64,000 nucleotides of DNA from Ascoidea rubescens DSM 1968 (lineage: Eukaryota; Ascomycota; Saccharomycetes; Ascoideales; Ascoideaceae). The number at the start of each line of letters is the position of its first letter. Within the stretch, counting starts at the first letter, position 1. The translations under genes and the position numbers were made by a program. Of the stretch, positions 20,843 to 34,713 are shown piece after piece. Under the pieces are notes generated by a model. It did no database searches, was not told the DNA's origin, and saw only the letters and a list, made by a program, of their open reading frames with translations. The DNA is taken from the NCBI RefSeq assembly GCF_001661345.1, contig NW_017962913.1:1741428-1805427 (forward strand), in the 5' to 3' direction.

Positions 20843-22672
20843 ATGGCGTTCAACCAGGCTGGTCAGGCCTCCAAACACACCCACCACCACCACCTCCAAT
20901 TCAGCGACACCAACGACTTCACCATCAGGGACAAGTCCCTCATCAACAGCATCAACGACATCAACCTGAGAATCAACGACTCTATCACTGCTGATGCTTT
21001 GTCCTCGTTGCATCTAAAGCAGAGTGATGTTCTAGGGCCCCACAACGACGTCTCTCTGATTAATAATCACCCTGTCCAAAGCGTCGACAACAGCTCTGGT
21101 AGCTCTGTTTTCTTCAGCAGACACAACTTTCTTGCCCATCCCAACAGTTCTAGTTTCTCTACTTCCAACTACTCCAACGTTTTGAATAGCAACAACAGCA
21201 ACAACAATAATCTAGCTGTTAACTCATCCTGGGTAGTATTCTCACCCCGCCGATCTGAAGAAGAACAAGAAGATCCCCAAGACCCTCAAAACACTCAGCA
21301 CAATCTAGATTACCAAAATGAGCTTGACAGTCAAAATTATAATAATAATCGTGTTAATAGTTCTAATAATTTTGTTAACAGACCCAGGTCCCGATCAGGC
21401 AGATTTAGTAGATCTAGTGGTTCAGTCAATGGTCTAACTCAATTTGAAATAGATCAATTGGAATTAAACACAACATCCTATGAAATGGAAAATTTTAGTG
21501 AAATATTGTCTTCATCAATACCATCCAATCAAAATTTTGCTTATTCTCCAGATTCAATACTTGGCTATACTAATAGAAACCATCGATATAATCAGATAAA
21601 TTATCAAGAAGGAGAAGGAGAAGGAGAAGGAGAAGATGAGGTTTATCAACAATACGAGGATTACGAAGACGAAGAAGACGAATATGATGATGATGACAAT
21701 GACAATGATTCTCTAATTGAATCCTTTTCTTCAATAAATAATCATAACAATAATAACAATATCCAAAATATTAGAAATAATTTAAGATTACTATTCCCAA
21801 CCAATAACATAAATTTTTCAAATAACCATAATCAAATCAATAATATCGATATCAAAAAAGAAAAAGAAAAAGAAAAAGAAAAGCAAAAGGAAATAGAAAA
21901 AGAAAAAGGAAAAGGAAAAAAAAAAGAAACTAGAAATAACCCCGATCTTGAATTAATCGCAAGAATTAATCAATGGAGAAAAGACCAAGCCTATTTTTTA
22001 ATTAATGATCTACAAAAAAATCTTAATATTAACCAATTTAATAATAATTTAAACCTATATAACGTTAACAACCATCTAACGAATAATCAATTAAATAATA
22101 ATAATAATAATAATAATATTAATGAATTAATAGAATCTTGGGGTGTAGATGATTCAAATGATTTATTTCATTCTTACTCAAACAATCAAATTAACCAAAA
22201 TAATATCAATAATAATCAAATTCACTCCAAAAACCTAAGTATATCAAACAAAAAGAAAAGATTTTATGGTGATAATCTATTGTCAAATTTAAATAACAAC
22301 CAATTGAAAAAAGTTAAAAATACTTTAAAATTATTATCAAAAAGCTTAACAAGAACTTCTATTGATAAGCTTACTACGAACAATAACAATAATCTTATTC
22401 TTAATAATCTTAATAATCTTAGTAATAATAATAATAATAATAATAATAATCTCAATCTCAATCTCAACACTATCAATAATGGCACTCTCAATAACAATAA
22501 TGATATAAACTTAATCAACAACTACGGCTTTTCTTCAAGTATATTACTTAATAAATTGTTAATCAATAATTATATCAATTTCAATAATTGGACCTATAAC
22601 TATAACGCTTACAGTTCCTACAACTCTTTTTCCATTGCCTCTTCAACAGCCAGATCTGTTTTAATTAATTAA
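20843..22672 (+). CDS. Poly-asparagine protein of unknown function (609 aa)
   Basis: I start at the ATG at 20843 (MAFNQAGQASKHTHHHH), just after a TATA box and leader repeat; upstream in-frame sequence has only a GTG. Most of the protein is low-complexity: Asn runs, a Glu/Lys block (KEKEKEKEKQKEIEKEKGKG) and acidic stretches. Better-defined islands are the N-terminal 90 residues with several ordered Asp/Leu/Ile motifs, SSWVVFSPRRSEEEQE near residue 135, ARINQWRKDQAYFLINDLQ near residue 375, and a C-terminus rich in Tyr, Ser and Ile ending in SIASSTARSVLIN. No transmembrane helix or known domain. I do not recognise it; the islands are the parts to search. Confidence 0.75.
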   Translation: MAFNQAGQASKHTHHHHLQFSDTNDFTIRDKSLINSINDINLRINDSITADALSSLHLKQSDVLGPHNDVSLINNHPVQSVDNSSGSSVFFSRHNFLAHPNSSSFSTSNYSNVLNSNNSNNNNLAVNSSWVVFSPRRSEEEQEDPQDPQNTQHNLDYQNELDSQNYNNNRVNSSNNFVNRPRSRSGRFSRSSGSVNGLTQFEIDQLELNTTSYEMENFSEILSSSIPSNQNFAYSPDSILGYTNRNHRYNQINYQEGEGEGEGEDEVYQQYEDYEDEEDEYDDDDNDNDSLIESFSSINNHNNNNNIQNIRNNLRLLFPTNNINFSNNHNQINNIDIKKEKEKEKEKQKEIEKEKGKGKKKETRNNPDLELIARINQWRKDQAYFLINDLQKNLNINQFNNNLNLYNVNNHLTNNQLNNNNNNNNINELIESWGVDDSNDLFHSYSNNQINQNNINNNQIHSKNLSISNKKKRFYGDNLLSNLNNNQLKKVKNTLKLLSKSLTRTSIDKLTTNNNNNLILNNLNNLSNNNNNNNNNLNLNLNTINNGTLNNNNDINLINNYGFSSSILLNKLLINNYINFNNWTYNYNAYSSYNSFSIASSTARSVLIN

Positions 22673-23160
22673 ACCAACTCAAGTCATCCTGTTAATCACT
22701 GCATCTCTTTTATTTTCCCTATTTATATATATTTATATATATTTATATATATTTATCTACTTTCTTTTTTTGGGTTCTTTTGGTATTTATTGTCTATTTT
22801 CACTCACTACTTTATTTCTATTTACAGCTCAACTTATACTTATTTATACTCATACTTATACATACACTTTGTTTATGCTATCTCTTCAATTTTTTTCTAT
22901 TTCTTGATTATTTACTTCCTCTTTATTTTGATTTTTTTTGAATTTATTTTTTTTTCCTATCTTTTTTATTCATTTTGATAGAAATTGGTTTTTAAGTTTG
23001 TCTCTTTACTTTACAATATATATGGTTGAAAATATTTAATAGAATATATATATAAATATATATTATGTTTCAAAATTCCAAATTCCAAATTCCAAAGTTA
23101 AAAAGTACAAATTATAAATGAAAATATCATTGAATTGAATATGTGCATCTAGTCCATCAA
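22673..23160. other. Convergent intergenic region with TATTTATATA repeats
   Basis: 488 bp between the poly-Asn gene and the OPI3 stop. Contains a 10-bp repeat (TATTTATATA, about three and a half copies) at about 22720-22755 and long T-rich runs. These resemble yeast 3'-end efficiency elements (TATATA). No gene. Confidence 0.55.
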
Positions 23161-23814
23161 TTAGTTTTGCTTCTTTGAACGCTCTTCATCTCTTTTGGCA
23201 TAGATCATAGCAGTGAAGGGCTCTTCGAATTTAAGAGCAATTGAATACATCAAGTAGACAAATCCTGTAGCAAACAACCCAGCAGGTTTTCCATAGTACA
23301 AAGCAGTGCCCAAGAAACTTAATGTCGATCCTTCATACATTGGATTGTCGGTGATGTTGAATGGGAAGCTGGTTACTCTTTCTTCCATCAAGATACCAAA
23401 GTAGTCACCCAAATATGTTCCAGTGACACCCAATGCATACATTGACGACAATGTCAATATCCCACCAAAACCAAAAGTGGCGTAACTCAAGTAGTCTTTG
23501 AGAATTGTGTTATCGGTCAAGATCTTCGATGTTGGCTGTTTTTTGAGAGCGTTTTCATAAACAAGATCTCTGACAATACCGATCGAGAAAATGGTGATAG
23601 CTAGCAAGTAGCAGCCTCTCTTGGGGTTGTTTCCGGCCAATTTTGTGAGTATTTTCTTGCGATACTCAAGCCTGGCGACAATGTTCCAGAAAATGGGATT
23701 GAAAGCGATACAGATCAACGAGAGCTGGAGAGTGGGTTCTTGGAAGTCAATGTCAGCGACAAGAACCTGGACGACGTTGACAGCGTAGCTGATGTAGGCA
23801 TCGATAGCAGACAT
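23161..23814 (-). CDS. OPI3: Phospholipid methyltransferase Opi3
   Basis: 217 residues from the ATG at 23814 (MSAIDAYISY); further upstream in frame is only a TTG. It aligns well with S. cerevisiae Opi3 (206 residues): IAFNPIFWNIVARLEYRKK, then GIVRDLVYE, then GVTGTYLGDYFGILMEERVT and NPMYEGSTLSFLGTALYYGK, ending EEPFTAMIYAKRDE. Opi3 uses S-adenosylmethionine to methylate phosphatidyl-monomethylethanolamine twice to phosphatidylcholine in the ER. Several hydrophobic segments are visible. The promoter carries a close match to the inositol-responsive element at 23994. High confidence. Confidence 0.95.
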   Translation of the reverse strand: MSAIDAYISYAVNVVQVLVADIDFQEPTLQLSLICIAFNPIFWNIVARLEYRKKILTKLAGNNPKRGCYLLAITIFSIGIVRDLVYENALKKQPTSKILTDNTILKDYLSYATFGFGGILTLSSMYALGVTGTYLGDYFGILMEERVTSFPFNITDNPMYEGSTLSFLGTALYYGKPAGLFATGFVYLMYSIALKFEEPFTAMIYAKRDEERSKKQN

Positions 23815-24115
23815 GGCGAGAAGAGACAGGAGAAGCAGAAGAATCGAGAAATTGAGCAGCACGACAGGAGATTCAAACAGCTCAGACAAAGCTCGAGAGA
23901 AGAGCCTTTATATGTTTATAAGCTCTTTTCCAGCTGATCCACCACCACGGTCAGCCAATCAGAGGCCGTTCTGAGCCCAACAGAGCTCTCTGGCATGTGA
24001 AAGAGACCTTTGATAGAGAGTTAATAAGTAGCAAAATGAAATAGTATAACAAAATAGTATAATAGGATAGTATAAAAATAATATAGCTTGTAAATAATCG
24101 TATATAGTATAGCAC
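23815..24115. promoter_or_regulatory. OPI3 promoter / LST4 3' region
   Basis: 301 bp upstream of OPI3 and downstream of the leftward LST4-like gene. Contains a UAS-INO-like site at 23994-24003, a CCAAT box at 23955-23959, and TTTATATG about 90 bp from the ATG. The distal part is AT-rich with AATAGTATA repeats, probably the LST4 3' end. Confidence 0.6.
23994..24003 (+). promoter_or_regulatory. UAS-INO (Ino2-Ino4 site) candidate of OPI3
   Basis: CATGTGAAAG matches the consensus CATGTGAAAT at nine of ten positions and sits about 180 bp upstream of the OPI3 ATG. In S. cerevisiae OPI3 is a classical Ino2-Ino4/Opi1 target, so site and gene agree. Confidence 0.6.
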
Positions 24116-29362
<5,247 letters not shown>

Positions 29363-29488
29363 TGGCAGCACAGACACCTTCCTTCTCTCGCACTGCTGCT
29401 CTAAAGTGCTGCTGATCCGCGTCACGTGGTCGCGCCTTGTTTCAGACACTTCAGGTCTGCTCTGCTGTCTGTGCTGCTGCTTCCGATC
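29363..29488. promoter_or_regulatory. 126-bp bidirectional promoter (LST4-like / Mg2+ transporter) with CACGTG
   Basis: Only 126 bp separate the two divergent ATGs, so both 5' UTRs and promoters must share it. It is GC-rich and contains TCACGTG (CACGTG at 29423-29428) almost at its midpoint, a likely shared bHLH site (Cbf1- or Pho4-like). No clear TATA box. Confidence 0.6.
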
Positions 29489-29762
29489 ATGGCGCCCTTT
29501 TCCTCCAAAAAACCGCGTTCCTCGCCCGCCGGCGACACCAGCCCCAGCTTGCTTCCTCTTTCCCACACAGAGCAGTGGTTGAGCCGCCAGTCCCAGCTCG
29601 TCTCCAGCTCGCTCCAGCCCTCCTCCCACTTCAACAGCAATCCCAACAATCCCATCAAGAGAAACAACGTCTCCACGTCCCTCCTCACCCCCAGCAACTT
29701 GTTCTACAACTCCACCATCTCCCACACCACAACCCCCCATCCTCCAATCCCCCATCCCACGA

Positions 29763-29806
<44 letters not shown>

Positions 29807-30987
29807 CCTACTACTGCCACTGCCAACGACCCCACCCGCAACAGCTTCAGCCTTCTCAGACGCCATTCTCACGCCCACAACAAACCCATCGACTCCTCTT
29901 CCTCTGACGACAACTTTCTCGACTCAGACTACGAGTTTGAGGGCTCTCAGATCTTGTCCAGATCAAACTCCTTCGACAACTCCTCTCTCGGCGACGTCTG
30001 CTTGCCCATCAACTACGACTCAAATTTCGGCTTAAACCGCATCAGCTCTAGCGACAGTCCCGCCAACATTAATCCCGACACCACCACCAACACGCCTCGA
30101 AACATTCCGAAATCAAAATCAAAATCAAAATCGAAATCAAAACTACAATCTCAAAACCAATCCAAAAATCAGTTCCACCTCAACAACCTAAATCCAACTC
30201 TAAACACAAACTCCCACGCCCACAACAACACCAAAAATCTAAATTTCCAAATCGACTTGAATCTAAACTCCAACCTAAACCAGAATCTGGCCCACCCCTA
30301 CTACAAAAAGAAGAAATCTTGGCCTGATCTACCTCTTCTCAACCAATTCTACAAAAATGAAATCAACGAAATCAAATCCCTAAGAGACCAAAACAACCTT
30401 TTCCTATCTAACATCCCCAATATCACCCCCAACAATAACCTCCCCAACATCGTCAACACTACCCCCAGCATCAACACTAAACAAACCTTATCCTCCTCCA
30501 ACGACATCTCAAGAGCATCTTCGATTAGCATCAGAACTAACGATCTCAACCACCATATTGTCGGCTTTTCAAACCCGCTAATAGAAAACATCGACGACAA
30601 AAACATCAACAAAAACATCAACAAAAATAACTCCATTCTTCTCAACAACACCACGAACAACACTCCCAATAACAACGTCTCCTTCCTACAATCTGCCATC
30701 AACCAAGACTCCCCAAACACCCAACATCAAGACCCCCACCTACTCAACGGAAAACTAAGACCCCCAAAACTATCCTCCTGGAAATCAAAAAAAAAATTCA
30801 ACTCCTTCTACAACTACGAACCCGTAGGCTTGCCCTTAGGCTTTGATCTAGATGGCAAAAGTGTCGAGCAATTCAGATTCACCTACTTCAGAGAAGACCT
30901 AGACTCAACAATCCACTCCCCTACCATCTCCGGCCTACTCCAGAAAAACCAGTCCTTTGCTGATCTATTCAAACCAATCTACTACTC

Positions 30988-31019
<32 letters not shown>

Positions 31020-32944
31020 CCTCCACATTAACAAAATTTTCCTCTAATTTACCAAAACTACAAAAACAAAAATCTTCTTCCTCTGCTTCAACTAACCTAA
31101 ACTCGCCATCCTCTATAGACAATATTCAAGAAAATATTATTCAAAATGATATTGATCAAGAAGATGATCTCATTCAAGATGACCTCATTCAAGATGACCT
31201 TATTGAAGATGATACCATTCAAGATAATCTTACTCAAAATGATCTTACTCAAAATGATCTTAATCAAAATGGTTTCATTCCAGATGATCCTAATCAAGAT
31301 ATCAGTCAAATTCAAATTAACTCAATTCCTGTCTCATATCCAAACTCGAAACAAAACTCAAAACAAAACTCAAAAGCAACCTCAAAGGCAACCTCGATCG
31401 ATACTAATAACTTGAGAATTGATGACGATCAAAATGAAATTCACAACAACTTTAATAACACCCTAATCCCCTTTTGGTTGGACGTCCTAAATCCAACCGA
31501 AGAGGAAATGAAAGTTCTAAGTAAAGCCTTCGGCATCCACCCTCTAACAACTGAAGACATCTTTCTCGGCGAAACCAGAGAAAAGGTAGAATTATTTAAA
31601 GACTACTACCTAATCTGCTTTAGAAGTTTCGACATTGTTCAAGAAAGATTCAAAAGAAAATACAACTCCGAAAAATTAAACAAAGAAATTCTAGAAAATC
31701 TAACAAACACCCTAGAATCTAACCAAAATTCCTTTAAAAACAAACTCAAACACCACTTTAAAAAGTTCTTCAACAACAAAAGAAACCAATCCAAAAACGA
31801 CTATGAGCAAATCTTCTTTGATAACCCAAATAACGCCTTGAACATGTCAAGATCAAATACTTCCATATTTGACGAAGACAGAATCAATGAACTCAGGAGA
31901 AAACTGTTGAAAAAGGAAAGAAAACTAGCCTATGGCTCAAAATACTACTTTAAAGATGAACTAGAACCCTTGAATGTCTACATTGTCGTCTTCAAAAATG
32001 GTGTCCTAACTTTCCACTTTTCTCCAACTCCCCACCCTGTCAACGTCAGAAGAAGAGCAAGATTACTAAGAGACTACTTAAAGGTCTCCTCCGATTGGAT
32101 CGCTTATGCATTGATTGATGATATTACTGATTCATTCGGTCCAATGGTCGAAGATATCGAAGAACAAGTCAATTCAATTGAAGATGCAATTATTAAAATG
32201 CACTCTGGCTATTCATCCGATTCAGATTCAGACTCAGACTTGGATTCAGACTCAGATATCGCAGATATTATCTCAGCTAGAAGATCTGTCCACACTTTAA
32301 GTGGCAAATTAAGAAGAAGACTCACTAAAAATACTGGTGGAGGTAGAAGAAATTCATTTGATAAGAAATCAACAAGAAGCTCAATATCAACTTTTTCCAG
32401 AACCTCATCCTCAACAAATTCAACATCATCAACAAGCACAATTGACTGGCAAAGAAAGGGTTACATGTTAAAGAGAATTGGTGAATGCCGTAAAAAAGTA
32501 ATGTCTCTATCAAGATTACTAGCTTCAAAAGCAGATGTTATCAAAGCTTTAAGCAAAAGATATAGTTCTGAGGAATTCAAAGGAACTCTGGGTCAAAATA
32601 TCGCTATATTTCTTGGTGATATTCAAGACCATATATTGACCATGGTCCAAAACCTAAACCACAACGAAAAATTGCTTGCAAGATCTCATTCCAATTATTT
32701 GGCTCAAATAAATATTGATATGACAAAGGTTAACAACGATATGAATGACGTTCTTGGTAAGATAACCATTCTTGGTACTGTTGTCTTGCCTATGAATGTT
32801 ATAACAGGATTATGGGGAATGAACGTAATCGTTCCAGGACAGGAACACGAGGGTTTGGTTTGGTTTGTATCCATTACTAGTTTTATGTTTTTCTTTGCTT
32901 TTTGCTGCTATGTGTATGCTAAGAGAGTTTCGGGTATCGCTTAG
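29489..32944 (+). CDS. CorA-type Mg2+ transporter of the ALR/MNR2 family
   Basis: 1151 residues from the ATG at 29489 (MAPFSSKKPRSS). The first 650 residues are Ser/Asn-rich and disordered. The CorA core starts near residue 660 (PFWLDVLNPTEEEMKVLSKA), continues with HPLTTEDIFLGETREKVELF and VFKNGVLTFHFSPTPHPVNV, and ends with two TM helices and the signature Gly-Met-Asn at about 1110-1112 (VITGLWGMNVIVPGQ). It should carry Mg2+ at the plasma membrane (Alr1/Alr2) or vacuole (Mnr2); the sequence does not settle which. Longer than S. cerevisiae Alr1 (859) or Mnr2 (969). A five-residue repeat built on IQDDL lies near residues 550-605, and a charged Ser-Asp run near 910. Confidence 0.93.
31135..31300 (+). 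repeat. 15-bp repeat encoding IQDDL-type pentapeptides
   Basis: About ten diverged 15-bp units of the form ATTCAAGATGATCTC inside the Mg2+ transporter gene, giving (I/T)-Q-(D/N)-D-L repeats in its cytosolic N-tail. Confidence 0.85.
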
Positions 32945-33201
32945 ATAATATATATAGATAAACTAGCAAAATTAGCTCGCTTTAATAAAATATTCCATGA
33001 TAATATTCCTTGCTAAAAGTTAATAATAGTTCCGAAAATAAACCGAAAATAAACCGAAAATAAAACCAAAGATATGGGTGGGGTTTTATGACCCAGTGTA
33101 ATGGTTATGATCCAGTACGATGGTAGTGACCCCATCTCAGTAAAGAAGCTGCCACTTTTTCAGTTGTTGTTTCGAACACACTTGCAATTCTTTACCAGAA
33201 A
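32945..33201. other. MPD1 upstream region
   Basis: 257 bp between two genes in the same direction. Carries three copies of an 11-bp repeat (CCGAAAATAAA) at about 33032-33066 and then a GC-richer proximal promoter. No clear TATA or unfolded-protein element recognised. Confidence 0.5.
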
Positions 33202-34176
33202 ATGAAACTATCCAGTGTAAAGTCGTTTTTGTGTTTCTTGTTTGCGAGTTTGAGTTTGGGCCTTCTTGCTCTGGCTGATGATGGGTTTTATTCTAGCAGT
33301 GAGGTGTATGAATTGAGTGCATCTACCTTCAAAGAGGTGATTTTAGATACAAATTATACCTCGATTGTGGAGTTCTATGCTCCATGGTGTGGCCATTGCC
33401 AGAGATTGAAAGGAACGTACAAAAAAATAGCAAGGGGTTTGAAAGATATCGTGAACGTTGCAGCTATTAATTGTGACTTGAATAAAAACAAGAAAGTGTG
33501 TGCTGAGTATTTGATCGAAGGATTTCCAACATTGATGGTCTTTAGACCGCCTAAATATGACGTTAATTCTCCAGTCCAGATTAAACATTCTCCTGCAAAT
33601 GAAAAATACTTGGGTGAAAGAAATTTCAAATCCATAAGTGATTTTCTATTAACCAGACTCAAAAACTATGTTAAAAGACTAAGTTTGAAGAATATCGATA
33701 AATGGGTTAAGGATACTAAAAATAACAATAGAATTCAAGTAGTTTTAGTCACTGATAAGGATAAAGCGTCAAATTTATTAAAATCATTAGCCATCGATTA
33801 TTTGTCTATTTTGGATTTTGGATTTTTTCAACTAAAGAATTCAAACAAACTGGAATTTCTAGAGAAATTTGGAAATTTATTCAAGGACGCTAAAGACATT
33901 AAAGATATCGCTCCAGGTTTTTTAGTTTATGACAATAGCTCAAATCAACCAACTATTTATAATGAACAATTATCTAAAGAAGGGTTTTTTAACTATTTTT
34001 CAAAAAATTATAATATCAAACCATATGAAGGTTTTGGGTCAGATAAAGCAGAAGTTTTAAAAGCTATAAACGCTGGGAAAAAGGACTGGAAAAATATTAA
34101 AAAATCTTTAAAACTCAAAACAAAACAAGAAAATAAAAAAAACAAAAAAGACGATAACGATCATGATGAGTTATAA
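33202..34176 (+). CDS. MPD1: ER protein disulfide isomerase Mpd1
   Basis: 324 residues, near S. cerevisiae Mpd1 (318). A signal peptide (MKLSSVKSFLCFLFASLSLG, cleaved around residue 25) is followed by one thioredoxin domain whose active site APWCGHCQRL lies near residues 59-68. The protein ends DHDEL, so the ER-retention signal HDEL is present. Only one CxxC-bearing domain is seen; the second half has the redox-inactive thioredoxin-like fold expected for Mpd1. It oxidises and isomerises disulfides of secretory proteins. ATG at 33202; Lys-rich before HDEL. Confidence 0.95.
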   Translation: MKLSSVKSFLCFLFASLSLGLLALADDGFYSSSEVYELSASTFKEVILDTNYTSIVEFYAPWCGHCQRLKGTYKKIARGLKDIVNVAAINCDLNKNKKVCAEYLIEGFPTLMVFRPPKYDVNSPVQIKHSPANEKYLGERNFKSISDFLLTRLKNYVKRLSLKNIDKWVKDTKNNNRIQVVLVTDKDKASNLLKSLAIDYLSILDFGFFQLKNSNKLEFLEKFGNLFKDAKDIKDIAPGFLVYDNSSNQPTIYNEQLSKEGFFNYFSKNYNIKPYEGFGSDKAEVLKAINAGKKDWKNIKKSLKLKTKQENKKNKKDDNDHDEL

Positions 34177-34191
34177 GTTATTAAACCAATA

Positions 34192-34245
34192 AAACAAAAC
34201 AAAACAAAACAAAATAAAATAAAATAAAATAAAATAAGATAAATT
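34192..34245. repeat. AAAAC/AAAAT pentanucleotide array
   Basis: About four AAAAC units followed by about five AAAAT units just 3' of MPD1, another array in which one variant spread through half of the repeat. Confidence 0.85.
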
Positions 34246-34273
34246 GCTTGTTCGATATATACATTAAATAAGG

Positions 34274-34444
34274 CTAATAAACATCATCTGATGAAACGAT
34301 TCTATTGGCTGAAACCTTAAATTCAGATGTGCACCTCGGTTTAAAAATACTTCTCAAACCATTTCTACTATTGTTACCACTACTAGTGTTATTATCACTA
34401 CCATTATTATTATTACTGTTATTAATATGATTTAGGAAATTCAT
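34274..34444 (-). CDS. Candidate small protein, 56 aa, Asn/Ser-rich
   Basis: An ATG-started 57-codon frame on the minus strand between MPD1 and the next rightward gene. It begins MNFLNHINNSNNNNGSDN, passes through an Asn/Ser stretch made of AAT/AGT codons, and ends in the higher-complexity segment LRSIFKPRCTSEFKVSANRI followed by VSSDDVY. The AAT/AGT composition and non-repetitive end look like coding sequence in this genome, and no other gene explains the stretch. It may instead be the last exon of a spliced gene. Function unknown. Confidence 0.4.
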   Translation of the reverse strand: MNFLNHINNSNNNNGSDNNTSSGNNSRNGLRSIFKPRCTSEFKVSANRIVSSDDVY

Positions 34445-34713
34445 CCGGATTGTTAAATAACATGGCGTTAACTTTTGTGTTGAGAAAATTTTGCTTCTGC
34501 GTTTTCTGTTTTGGAGATAGACTGGTTACATGACACAAATGGGTGTTCCTCTTGTTTTTTTGATTGTTTCTCAGCTTTATATGAATAAAAACAAAACTTA
34601 TTTTTATCAAACTTTTCATGCTTTGACTAATTATTTTCTTAAAACAACTAATTTTTTATTAGAATTAGCTATTAATCCACCATCTTTTTGATCCAATTGC
34701 TTTTAACCTAACA

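Noticed and set aside
29363-29878. N-terminal extension of the LST4-like frame into the Mg2+ transporter gene
   Set aside because: It is the reverse complement of the transporter's Ser/Ala/Asn-rich N-terminus; the ATG at 29362 directly precedes the conserved part.
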